Assembly (NCBI GenBank): GCA_029204225.1
Contig: CM055095.1
Location: 67,049,940 to 67,109,939 of the forward strand
DNA from: Diphasiastrum complanatum
Lineage: Eukaryota; Streptophyta; Lycopodiopsida; Lycopodiales; Lycopodiaceae
DNA length: 60,000 nt
Direction: 5' to 3'
In this document: positions 31,628-41,925 of the stretch, one piece after another
Layout of the letters: each line of letters starts with the position of its first letter
Numbering within the stretch: the stretch's first letter is position 1
Program-made: the position numbers and the translations under genes
Notes under the pieces: generated by a model
Database searches by the model: none
Seen by the model: the letters and a program-made list of their open reading frames with translations, nothing else
What the model was told of the DNA's origin: nothing

Positions 31628-33081
31628 TCAAAACTTGCGTAATTGGTTGCCATTTACCGGAGTATCAAATCGTTTTCCATCCAAGTGCTCAAGAATTACT
31701 GCGCCATAGTTCAGGATTTCCTTCACTTTATATGGGCCTTCACTGGTAAACTTCAATTTTCTCTTGATCAGCTTGGTTTTGTACATCAATGCAAGATCTC
31801 TTGCTTTCAGATCTTTTTTGTGCAATCGACGATCGTGCCATGCCTTGCAGCGGGCTTTCTCTACTACTAATGCATGAACTGCCATCAATCGAGTTTTACA
31901 TAATTTGTGCAACCTTCATGACGGAGTTATAAAGACTTATCATCATTTAACCGTTCTGTTGCCACTATGCGTAAAGATGGGACATATGATGGATACAAGG
32001 TTGCTCAAGAAGATAGAGATGAATGCCAAATTCATCTCTGTGCGTAAATATGGGACAGATGATGGATACAAGATTGCTCTGCCGACATGACAACATCTTG
32101 ATCATAAACCAGTTGAAAGGGTGTTTGATTTGTACTATTTTTGTAAGCGGTTCCGATTGCCCATAATGCTGCATACAGTTTATGTTCCCAATCAGATCGA
32201 CTTGCTTCAACTGTCTTTGTCATAATGGTGCAGAGAATTTTATTGGAAGATTCAGCTTGGCCATTCCCTCTGGGATAGTAAGGAGTACTAAATCTGTGTA
32301 TAACAAAAAGATCTTCCAATAAACACTTTACTGTTTGATTAACAAAGTGTGTATCCCGGTCACTGACAACCTCGATTGGACATCCAAATCTGATTATTAT
32401 ATTTTCATAGAGAAACTTGGCCATAGATTTCGCATCAGCAACTTTGACAACTTTGGCTTCAACCCACTTGGTCATATAATCAGTTGCTACGATAACGTAT
32501 CTGGCCTGAGATCTTTGTGTGGCAAGATGAATAGGACCAACATAATCTAGTCCCCATTTTTCAAATGGTGTTTGCGATAAAATCGGATACAAGGGTTCAT
32601 AATTCTGTTGAGTAGGCCATCGTGCTCGCTGACAAACATCACATGTCTGAATAAAATAATATGTGTCCTTATGAAGCATAGGCCACCAACAACCTGATCG
32701 CAAAATTTTGCGAACAATAATATCTTTAGAGAAGTGTCCTTTGCCCATACCATCATGTGAAAACATGATTAAATCTGGTACTTCATGCGGTAAAACACAT
32801 CTCCGTAGAATATTGTCTGATCCACGATGATACAATTGTCCTGCAATCAATTGATAAGGTTGAGCCTTATGAATCGATTGTCTCTTCTGTACTTTTGTCA
32901 AAGAGTCATTCGATTGTCCTAGCATTAGATATACAACAATATCCGCTGCCCACTCAGGTACTGCTTTGACATAGAATAATGCAGCATCTGGTAATTCATC
33001 ATCCACTTCAGTATTAACTGGTACGGATTTGATTCGCGAAACGTGATCGGCTAGATAATGTTGCTTTCCTTTCTGAACCAC
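31628..33081 (-). pseudogene. Gypsy B integrase with a foreign patch
   Basis: After RNase H (33081 leftward) comes the HHCC zinc finger (HDGMGKGHFSKD, CDVCQRA), then the catalytic core: WGLDYVGPI (first Asp), VVSDRDTHFVN (second Asp) and NGQAESSNKI (Glu). TPFQLVYDQDVVMSAE follows, and C-terminal KRKLKFTSEGPYKVKEIL (31628-31912). The catalytic residues look intact. Between the core and the C-terminus, about 31965-32090 contains unrelated DNA including a copia-protease-derived patch in antisense, ending the frame with SCIHHLSHIYAQR. The element's integrase is therefore truncated. Confidence 0.9.
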
Positions 33082-34326
33082 AACTCAAAAGTCAAATTCA
33101 GTCAATAATAGTAACCATCTTGCAATACGTCTTGTATTGCATGTCTTGTTTACCAAGTAAAGTAACGACTAGTGATCCGTATAAAATGCAAAGTGCGTTT
33201 CCATGAGATAGTGACGAAATTTCCGAACAGAAAAAATCATGGCTAACGCCTCATGTTCTGTTGTTGAATAATTCTTCTCCGGATCAGTAAGCTATCTACT
33301 TGCAAATCGTATAGGATAATCCTTCTTATAATCACCTGGTTGCGTCAAAACTGATCCAATGGCATATTTTGAGGCATCCGTATGAACATGAAATTCAATT
33401 GTCCACTCTTCTAATGCCTCTACTGTCCAAATAGGAACAATAGCCAGTGTGTATATAGGTCGTGCTAAATCCTCAAAGAAGATAATAAAAATTCGATAGT
33501 AGTTCGCATGACCCATAGACACATAAACTCCACGAATTATTGTTGGCGGTGGCAATTCCACAATAATCTTGATCTTAGAATAATCTGTGGCAATACCATG
33601 TCTCAATATCACATGTCCAAGCACAACTCTGTGGGAAACCCATATCTGGCATTTTTTAGGATTTAGAGAAATTTGATAATTGCGGCATCTTTCAAATACT
33701 TTTTCCAATCAATCCAGGTGGTCTGCATCTGTACTATGGACTCCCAGGTCATCCAAGTAAATTTCAAGAAATTACTGTAGATAATCTTTAAAAGCAAATT
33801 GCATTACTCTTTGGAATGAACTTGGTGCATTATAGAGTCCAAACGACATTACTTTGTAAGCATAGGTGCCCCATTCCGTTGCAAAAGTGGTTTTGTGGCG
33901 GTCGGCAGGTGCAATCTTAACCTGGTTGTAACCACTAAATCCATCCAAGAAACTATAAGCTTCCGCTCCAGCAAGGCGATCCAAAATGCTTTCAGTAAAA
34001 GGTAACGAAAAGCGATCCTTCCACGTCACTTTATTCAACGCCTTGAGATTCACACAACTTCTCAATTTCCCATTCTTCTTAGGAACAATGACAATCGGTG
34101 AGATCCATTCAGTATGCTTGATCTCATAAATGAAATCGGTGTCAAGCAGTCTCTGAAGTTCTTTCTTTATCAGATCTGCAACATTAGGATTACAACGATA
34201 GAACTTTGTAACCTTTGGAACTGCATCAAGTACTAAAGGTATGGTATGTTCAATAACTGACGTCGGAATACCCTTCAGATCTTGATAAGTCCATGCAAAG
34301 CAATCTTGATACTTAATAAGTAACAT
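33082..34326 (-). pseudogene. Gypsy B reverse transcriptase and RNase H
   Basis: RT starts near 34326 (IKYQDCFAWTYQDLKGIP) and shows WISPIVIVPKKNGKLR, FLDGFSGYNQVKIAPADRHK (first catalytic Asp) and WGTYAYKVMSFGLYNAPSSF. The YLDDLGV box lies at about 33740, in a stretch with a stop before it (33775). The thumb follows (CQIWVSHRVVLGHVILRHGI). RNase H has FHVHTDASKYAIGSVLTQPG (Asp), STTEHEALAMIFSVRKFRHY (Glu) and FYTDH (Asp), with stops near 33287, 33170 and 33085. Motif wording (LDGFSGYNQ) is that of Tat/Athila-type plant gypsy RT. Confidence 0.9.
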
Positions 34327-34368
34327 GCGGAGTGCTTGATACTATTCAGGATTAAGTTGTGATCCAAC

Positions 34369-37113
34369 TTATACAATCTTATGTGGTTCTCCTGGTTCGA
34401 CAAGATTCATTGGTTGTGTCCTAGCTGGGCCATCGTAAATATCTTTTGAGTCTGGCACGTGTTCTTGAGGTTCACGATGTGCTTTAGGTAACATGATAAC
34501 CACATCATCCAATGTATATTGTTTAAAATGCTCGGGCATATCATGCTGGACTACATCTGCTTGTTCTTTTTCGAAAGGACTTGTCTTGGATCTTCGCTTA
34601 GCCTTCTTAGCAGGAATTGACCATGGAGGTGATAACTTCCGAGACGATGATGTCTTGCTAGAATTCTGACTTGTAGAATCATCCTCGACTTTTCCTTTGT
34701 CTTTATCCAGTAAGGGTGGCACATTCTCTGAATCAATCTTTTGAGGAGGATTTTTTCATTTCAGGATCATATTATATTGTTGCTTGGCTTGTTTTTTCAT
34801 CATCGATCATGTGATCCTATCTTCCTTCAATATAACTACTTTAGACGGTTTGATTGTTGGTTCATCAGGAACATTACGCACTCCAAATCTGGTCGGATCC
34901 ATATGATCAGGAATCTGCTCATCTGTGAGTTTTGCATTGTCATAAGAAGTCAAGGCATGACTTACAGGAATGAGATCCTCTTCAATCGAATCTGGTATAG
35001 GTTCCGTTGATATCCAGGCTACATTCAGAACATTCAATGGAAACGTGATTGGTGTATCCAAAGTTTGATCTAATAATGAAATCTCACTCAAATCTGATTG
35101 ATTATCTTGTTGACACATATATCATGCTGTACAATCAATCGTTGCAAGAGCTTCATTCAAGTTGATAGTATCCGTTTGAGAATCGTAATGAACACCCAAA
35201 TTTTTCTCTGGACGATCACTGGCAAGTATGATCCTTTGTTGGTGAATCATCATTTTTTTTTTGAACCACTGGTTTGATAGTCCAAGTTGTAGGATCAACT
35301 TTGACTGCACGTTCACGATTTTCAAAAGTGATTTTCTCGGTATCCCAAGTATGAATTACTTTCGCAACTCGTAACCATGGACGTCCCAATAGGACTCGGT
35401 AGACATTTGGCGCTTCTGGTAAGTCCATTGCTACAAAAGTAATGACGAACTATACTCCAGCAATTCTGACAGGTATATCTTCAACCATTTCTCATGGATG
35501 AACTGTCGTTTGATTAGCTAGCTTAATGGCAAAAGTCGCAGGCTTGATCTTGGTAAGGCCCCATTTTGCACATAGCTTTGTAGAAATCAGGTTAACTCCT
35601 GATCCGTCCGCCATCTATCACAGCTGCTTCCTTAGAAAATTGTCTATGTTGTATCGGCAGAGTGATGTTCTTTTGTTCACTTTCCCAAGCAGCTCCGACA
35701 TGGAGTACTTTATTAGATTCTACAAATCCAGCACAAAAAAGTGGCTCTTGATGGACTTCTAGTTCTACTTGAGCTAACTTTTGCGCTAAGACTTCTTTTG
35801 CTTTTGGCACCAACTTCAGGAACTCTCCCAATGAAATATTAATCATGCTGGGCTACATCTGCTTGTTCTTTTTTGAAAGGACTTGTCTTGGATCTTCACT
35901 TAGCCTTAGGAATTCATCGTGGAGGTGATGACTTCCGAGACGATGATGTCTTGCTAGAATTATGACTTGTAGAATCATCCTCGACTTTTCCCTTGTCTTT
36001 ATCTAAGGGTGGTACATTCTTTGAATCAATCTTTTGTGGAGGATTTTCCCATTTCAGGACCGTATTATAATGTTGCTTGGCTTGTTTTTTGTCATTGATC
36101 ATGTGATCCTATCTTCCTTCAATATAACTGCTTTGGGTGGTTTTATTGTTGGTTCATCAGGAACATTACGCACTCCAAATCTGGTCGGATCCATATGATT
36201 GAGAATCTGTTCATCCGTAAGTTCTGCATTGTCATCATAAGTCAAGGCATGACTCACAGATATGAGGTCTTCTTCAATCGGATTTGGTATAGGTTCCGTT
36301 GATATCCAAGCTACATTCAACACATTCAACAGAAACGTAATCGGTGTATCCAAAGTTTGATCTAATAATGAAATCTCACTCAAATCTGACTGATGATCTT
36401 GTTGACACATATATCTAGTTGTACAATCAATCATTGCAAGAGTTTCATTCCAGTTGACAGTGTCCGTTTGAGAATCGTAATGAGCTCCCAAATTTTTCTC
36501 TGGTCGGTCACAAGTATGATCCGTTGTTGATGAATCATCATCCTTGTTTTGAACCACTGGTTTGATAGTCCAAGTTGCAGGATTAACTTTGACTGCACGT
36601 TCACAATTTTCAAAAGTAATTTTCCCAGTACCCCAGTTATGAATTACTTGCGCAACTCATAACCATGGATGTCCCAATAGTAGACATTCGACGCTTCTGG
36701 TAAGTCCATTACTACAAAAGTAATGACAAACTATACTCCCGCAATTTTAACAGGTATATCTTCAACCATTCCTTGTGGACAAACTGTTGTTTGATTAGCT
36801 AGCTTAATGGCAAAAGTCGCAGGCTTGATCTTTGTAAGACCCCATTTTGCACATAGCTTTGTAGAAATCAGGTTAGCTCCTGAACCGCCATCTATCACAG
36901 TTGCTTCCTTAGAAAATTGTCTATGTTGTATGGGTAGAGTAATATTCTTTTGTTCACTTTTCCAAGCGGCTCTGACATGGAGTACTTCGTTGGATTCTTC
37001 AAATCCAGCACAAAAAAGTGGCTCTTCATGGACTTCTGGTTCTGCTTGAGCTAACTTTTGTGCTAAAACTTCTTTTGCTTTTGGCACCAACTTCAGCAAC
37101 TCTCCCAATGAGA
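34369..37113 (-). repeat. Tandem duplication of the protease-to-spacer region (units 34540-35845 and 35846-37113)
   Basis: CATGCTGGACTACATCTGCTTGTTC (34541) recurs as CATGCTGGGCTAC at 35845. GAACCACTGGTTTGATAGTCCAAG occurs at 35263 and 36549, and the frame segments DEPTIKP-KAVILKEDRIT occur twice. Offset is about 1.29 kb. Each unit holds part of protease, an LLGRPWLRVAKVIHTW-type segment, and a DPTRFGVRNVPDEP acidic linker. Stops and small indels differ between units, so duplication is not very recent. The 117-residue frame at 34369-34722 is the linker leading to RT. Confidence 0.8.
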
Positions 37114-37336
37114 TAGTAATTTTACTAGATAAAATATTCATGAGCAGTTCTGTTTGCGGCGCTTTTGGTTCAGTCATCTTGAAGGGTTCTTCATGATGAT
37201 GCAATTGATCATTCATAATTGTAAATGAATTTCTTGGTGGCTGCAATGGTGAAGAACGAACTTCGGTTGTTGCTTTAGCAGCTTCAAGCTCCTCTTCTTT
37301 TTGCAAATGTTTAATCCCATATCCTGATATTTTCAT
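36731..37336 (-). CDS. Gypsy B protease
   Basis: A 201-residue frame. The retropepsin core reads TVIDGGSGANLISTKLCAKW, followed by the usual second half (TTVCPQGMVEDIPVKIAGV). The active site is D-G-G where D-T-G or D-S-G is usual. The partial duplicate at 35592-35846 also has VIDGG, so this is not a fresh mutation. Upstream is a long linker LLKLVPKAKEVLAQKLAQAE. It begins in the -1 frame relative to the end of gag, at an A7 run, which suggests frameshift expression. Confidence 0.7.
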   Translation of the reverse strand: MKISGYGIKHLQKEEELEAAKATTEVRSSPLQPPRNSFTIMNDQLHHHEEPFKMTEPKAPQTELLMNILSSKITISLGELLKLVPKAKEVLAQKLAQAEPEVHEEPLFCAGFEESNEVLHVRAAWKSEQKNITLPIQHRQFSKEATVIDGGSGANLISTKLCAKWGLTKIKPATFAIKLANQTTVCPQGMVEDIPVKIAGV

Positions 37337-38600
37337 TTTTTTGCATGAAGATTGGGATAGACTCCAGATGCTGTTGATATATCGTTCAATGGTGTAGAAT
37401 CAACAGGTACTGGATCTGCTACTGGTTCTTTTTGCTTATGTGCTTTGGTGACCACCATCAAGGGTACACTTGATTTATTCTGAGCTACTGGTCTTTGTTT
37501 GATTGTTATCAAATTTACAGGTGTTGTAGCTGGTGGTGGCATTGGTCTTGCTGGACACTCTTTATAGCAATGCCCATAACCACAGTCACGACATAATGGT
37601 ACAAATTTTCTTTTATTTGGACATTCTACAACTCTGTGGTTTTCTCCATATGCAAAGCATCCAAGCGGTGCTCTGGTCCAGTTTCTAGAGGCTTGTTGTT
37701 GCGCGACAACATAAATAGCATACTGTTATGAAAATCCACCTTCTTGATCAGTACCATAGTTCCATTGCTCAGCACTTCTGTACGCTTCTGGTTCCATCAA
37801 ATTGGCAGGTGGAGTGGAATGCTTTGGTGGGGCAGGTAAGGCTAAACATTTCAGGTATCCAAGAGCAGATTGTCGAGGTCTGGCTGCTAAATTTCCTCCA
37901 TATTGTGGTTTTCGATATCCCATTTGGGCATACCGTTGCTGAATTATCCGAGGATTGAAGTTGCAAAAAGCAGTCTCATGATCAGGCGAATTACACAAAT
38001 GGCATACACTGATTTCTATTTGTTTTTTCAATTGAGGACACTCATTCACTGTGTGATTTCCTATACAAATAGAACACCAGACATTTTCCATGGTAGGACA
38101 AGTCTTCGCAAACTTCTCAGATTCCTTGTTCATTTTTCCGTGTAAATCTTCCAATGCTTTGATCTTCTCATCAAATTGCGACTGCAACTTTTCCATCTGT
38201 TTCTGCTGGTTCTTCCCAAGTTTCTCAAACTCGTTGAGCATCATTTCTACAGTAGCGTTGGCATTCGTTGATGCAATAGTGGTAGATGTCGTAGTAGACT
38301 GCCCTGTTGTATAAGGCAACATATTGATATTTGGCTCATCATCTGAATCTTCATCCTCCTCCCGAATTGCATCGTCCATAGCATTTTGTAAGAGTGCATA
38401 CTCATTATGGCGTTTTAGCTCATGTCTGATTCGTTTAGATAATCCTGACAAAAACCACATAATCATGGCATTTTCGTTAATCAGCTCAGGTTCGCACTCA
38501 GATCTGAGGCATTTCACCCGTTTAATGTAATCTCAAACCATTTTCCGCTGTCCCATTTTAATTTTACTTAAAAGTAGGAATGGGTCTTCCATAAAGTTTC
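37333..38600 (-). pseudogene. Gypsy B gag: capsid C-terminus and four zinc knuckles, N-terminus missing
   Basis: The match begins abruptly at about 38600 (FMEDPFLLLSKIKMG), meets a TGA at about 38533 where related gags have Arg, then continues (GLSKRIRHELKRHNEYALL, AIREEDEDSDDEP). A coiled-coil-like stretch (LNEFEKLGKNQQKQMEKLQ) leads to CSICIGNHTVNEC, CHLCNSPDHETAFC, CFAYGENHRVVEC and CRDCGYGHCYKEC. A TAA at 37726 interrupts between the second and third knuckle. The C-terminal part is Lys/Pro-rich and ends HAKK-stop at an A7 run (37333-37345). The lost N-terminal capsid half makes it non-functional. Confidence 0.85.
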
Positions 38601-39397
38601 GCGTTTCTGACACGGAAAAACACAGTTTCTGTAGTTTAGCGAGGGTAAAAATCAAGATTTTCTATGATCTGGACATGAAGAATCTTTGCCAAACTCAAAA
38701 ATAGTATTTTACTATAAATAGAATGTTTTGAAAACTCGGCGAAGGTTTTGGCGAAAGATCAAGAGTAATACTAGTATGTTTGCAAAAAAGTGACTTTTTT
38801 TTGGCAAAAATATGGCAATATGATAACTGATCTTCTGAAAACCCTTCTATTTTTGGTATTATTCTTTGCCGACCTGGTAGTAGATAGATCTGAATCACAC
38901 CTATGCACAGTGAATCAGACGAAGGTTCTTTTTCTGTATTTTTAGGGGTTTGGTAATTTTTTTGGTGTTTTTTAATGATTTTTCTAATGTTTCTGAAAAT
39001 CTGTTGGGAATTAATCTTTGCCCTTCAAATTGAAGGTTTTGTAATCAAAACCAAAGGCGTCTGCAACTCAGAGAAGGTTTCCTGAAAGAGGACAAAAAGT
39101 TATCAGTTTTGATGACGATTTTTGTCTCTTTATGACCAAAATATGGTAGATTTGACCGGATTTTGTTGTTTTTTCTGATATCTTAGATCCAAATGGATCT
39201 TAAGATTGGTAATATGAATAGCTTCCCCTGTTCTACAATCAGATTAGGTTTCAAACAAGCAAATCCATTCAAATCAAGCATAATCACTCCCAAACTAACC
39301 TTAAATGCAGATCTAACACTATTCATGCAACGACAATATGCCTAATGCAAGCTAACCATCTAACAAACATGCTGCAAATTGAAAAATTGGCATAGCT
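38601..39397 (-). other. Gypsy B leader
   Basis: AT-rich with poly(T) runs and repeated GCGAAGGTTT/GACGAAGGTTC/CAGAGAAGGTTT words. No ORF. The same word style is found in the spacer at 31060-31330. Confidence 0.5.
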
Positions 39398-39414
39398 CCC
39401 CGGCAACGGCACCA
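39398..39414 (-). other. Primer binding site of gypsy B, tRNA-Asp type
   Basis: The + strand CCCCGGCAACGGCACCA equals the 3' end of plant tRNA-Asp (CCCCGGCAACGGCGCCA, from memory) with one mismatch. Four bases separate it from the LTR at 39419. Confidence 0.85.
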
Positions 39415-39418
39415 AAAT

Positions 39419-40181
39419 TGTAGTGGATTTATTTCCTTGCCTAACCTGAATCCAAGATCTAGTCAATCTAGCATCAAGAGACAAAGTTAGTTGTCACAAG
39501 TAGGTTCGTTCCCATGAGAGCGATAATATAGTTCAGATTTCAACATGAATGGAGGATTCACATCTAACTCTAACATCCATTAACCCTAAACATTACCACT
39601 ACATCCATTAACACTACGATCCACTAACACTACACATCCACAACAAAGATAGCTTACTCTTTCTCTCTCTCCCTTCCTCTCTCATAAAAAGTATAACAAC
39701 TTGCAATCCCAATAACAATCAAATCTAACAATTAGCAAAATCCAAATAAAGCATGAGAGATGGAGGAAAAGTGATAGAGAGCAAGGACATTCATCAATCC
39801 ATTTATGAAGAGAACCAATCTACTTTATTGAAATGAGGAAATGAACATGTGTAGGAACTCGAGTTGGTCTCTTTTTATAATAGAGAGGAGGACCCTGGCC
39901 TCTGAATCCTATTGGTCCATTTCTGCCTCCCTAACTATTCAAATTTAAAAAAGAGTGAGAACCATTCAAATTGGAGGGAAATCCAACTTTATTTACTAAC
40001 TTGACATTTAGGCCCTGCAACATTAAAAGTCCCGCAAAAAAGGCCCAAAGTCCTTTTATTGACTTGTAACTAATCAATAACTATGTGATCATTGGGTTGG
40101 ACTTACACACGCAGGGTGCCAAATCTCTCTCACTTATTAACTAGGGTTAGGGTTGCCTTGGGATCTGCAAATCCTCGAACA
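39419..40181 (-). repeat. 5' LTR of gypsy B
   Basis: TGTAGTGG to CTCGAACA, 763 bp. Followed by the target duplication TTCTA. The terminal CGAACA differs from CCAACA of the 3' LTR by point mutation. Confidence 0.9.
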
Positions 40182-40622
40182 TTCTACCTCCTTAATGCTT
40201 TCATTAATACATGCTAACTCATCATTGAATACTTTAACCCTCAAAACAAAAGCATGAGTACTCTCTTCCTTCTTTTGAAAACTTTGAAAGATTTGTCTTC
40301 TTAGAGTCAACACTCTAGATGTGGACTTGGATTCATAAAGCTTCTTCAAAACTTCCCAAGCCTCCAAAGATGATGTGCACTTACCAATCTCCTTGAGAAG
40401 TTCATTGTTAACATTCATCTTAATCATGTGTAGAGCTTTCTTTGCTCTCTTGTCATACCTCACTTGATCTTGAGGTGCTTGAGGCCTCTCCTCCACACCT
40501 GCAACAATATCTATCATGTCATTCATCTCCAATAAGGACTCCATCCTCACTTTCCAAGTAGAATAGTTGATTGAGGTAAGTCTATCATTACCTTCCAACA
40601 TAAATCCACCACTTGTAGCCAT
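40182..40622 (-). pseudogene. Copia gag N-terminus (right half of split ORF)
   Basis: It starts MATSGGFMLEGNDRLTSINY and STWKVRMESLLEMNDMIDIV, the N-terminal gag domain of plant copia elements. LTLRRQIFQSFQKKEESTHA follows, in the UBN2-type capsid region. After SIKEVE it meets the gypsy B insertion. The remaining gag is at 25203-25894. About 147 residues remain here with no internal stop. Confidence 0.9.
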
Positions 40623-41055
40623 GTTGCATTGACCTGATCTTCTTCTTTCAACCTATTCCAACGCACAAAGCAATCTCTTGAATGTCAACAAATGAACTCA
40701 AGAAGATATCACAAAGATATGGAACCTCTCAAATATCTTCTAGCACTTCTAACTAGAAAATCAACACATAGAATAGTGAAACCTTGATCAACCTATGATC
40801 TATCCTCAATCTAATGATTCTTGCCACTTCCTAAGATTGAAACACACTCAAATGAAGTTCAACAAACTAACAAACTAGAGATCCAATCAAAATTAGGGTT
40901 TTGATAAAATCACCAAAATTGAATACCTCAAATTCTATATGCAATTTCTAAAAACTTGATATATCATCTTGTAGCCTCCAATGAGACTTCCTAATGCACC
41001 AAAAATTGGATAATTCCAGTAAACCAAGTGTGAAATCAGAATTGATCAAGTATAT
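40623..41055 (-). other. Copia-type element leader
   Basis: Upstream of the gag ATG, AT-rich and without ORFs. CCTAATGCACCAAAAATTGG at 40991 has the look of a PBS plus LTR edge (minus strand TTTTTGGTGCATTAGG), but I cannot match a tRNA. The leader ends where the gypsy LTR begins at 41056. Confidence 0.4.
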
Positions 41056-41925
41056 TGTAGTGGGTTTCTTTCCTTGCCTATCCTCAACCCAAGATCTAAT
41101 CAATCTAGCATCAAGGAGATGAAGTTAGTTGTCATGCATAGATTCGTTCCCATGAGAGCAATAGCATATCCCAAAATTCAGCATGAATGACAGATCCAGA
41201 TCTAACTCTACATCCATTAACACTAAGCATTAACACTACAACCATTAACACTAAGATCCACAATGAAGATAGCTTACTCTTTCTCTCTCCCCCTTTCTCT
41301 CTCATAAAAAGTATAAAAACATGCAATCCCAATAACAATCAGATCCAACAATTAGCAAACATAATAAAAGCATGAGAGATGGAGGAAAAGTGATAGAGAG
41401 CAAGGACATTCATAAATCCATTTCACAAGGGAACCAATCTGCTTTATTGAAATGAAGATATGTACATTTGTAGGAAACTCGAGTTGGTCCCTTCTTATAG
41501 TAGGGAGGAGGACCTTAGCCTTTGAATCCTATTGGTCCATTTTTGCCTCCCTAATTATTCAAATCTAAAAAAGAGTGGGAACCATCCAAATTGGAGAGAA
41601 ACCCAACTTTATTCACTAACTTGACATTAAGGCCCTGCGATAATAAAAGTCCCGCAAAAAAAGCCTAAAGTCCTTTTATTGACTTCCAATTAATCGAATC
41701 GCTATGTGATCATCGGGTTGGACTTACACACGCAGGGTGCCAAATCCCTCTCACTTATTAACTAGGGTTAGGGTTTCCTTGGGATCCGCAAACCCTCCAA
41801 CAGTATCTCCCACCAAAACTGGTGGCGGTCCCACGACACCTGCGAGATGCAATTACTGTGAGCTTTTATTGGCATCATGTCGAATCTTTATTAAATGATA
41901 CTACACCTTCTCCAATGGGGCGCTG
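41056..41925 (-). repeat. Second gypsy B-family LTR with 3' internal end
   Basis: TGTAGTGGG (41056) to CCTCCAACA (41802), 747 bp, close to the gypsy B LTRs. It is followed by the polypurine tract (GTATCTCCCACC) and about 120 bp matching 26659-26780 (CGAATCTTTATTAAATGATAC). It is therefore the 3' end of another minus-strand copy, truncated near 41925. Confidence 0.8.

Larger units (their letters stand above)
25895..40181 (-). mobile_element. Ty3/gypsy retrotransposon B, two LTRs, 14.3 kb, inserted in copia gag
   Basis: Two LTRs of 764 and 763 bp, about 95% identical by eye, enclose a 12.8-kb interior. From right to left this is: tRNA-Asp-type PBS, leader, gag with zinc knuckles, protease, spacer, RT with YLDD, RNase H, integrase, long AT-rich spacer, an extra coiled-coil ORF, polypurine tract. 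A 5-bp target duplication TTCTA lies at 25890-25894 and 40182-40186. LDGFSGYNQVKIAP in RT and the extra ORF point to the Tat-like side of plant gypsy elements, which is an inference. Several stops and a missing gag N-terminus make it defective. Confidence 0.92.
22116..41055 (-). mobile_element. Non-autonomous copia-type retrotransposon, split by gypsy B
   Basis: Minus-strand order is: 5' leader (41055-40623), gag (40622-40182 then 25894-25203), protease and pre-integrase remnant, about 2.4 kb of unrecognised open frames, polypurine tract and 3' LTR. Integrase core, RT and RNase H are absent. The gag is interrupted by gypsy B. The flanking TTCTA duplication and the uninterrupted frame across the empty site show that the two halves belong together. 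No convincing PBS or 5' LTR is seen at the right end, where another gypsy LTR has been inserted at 41056. Confidence 0.7.
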
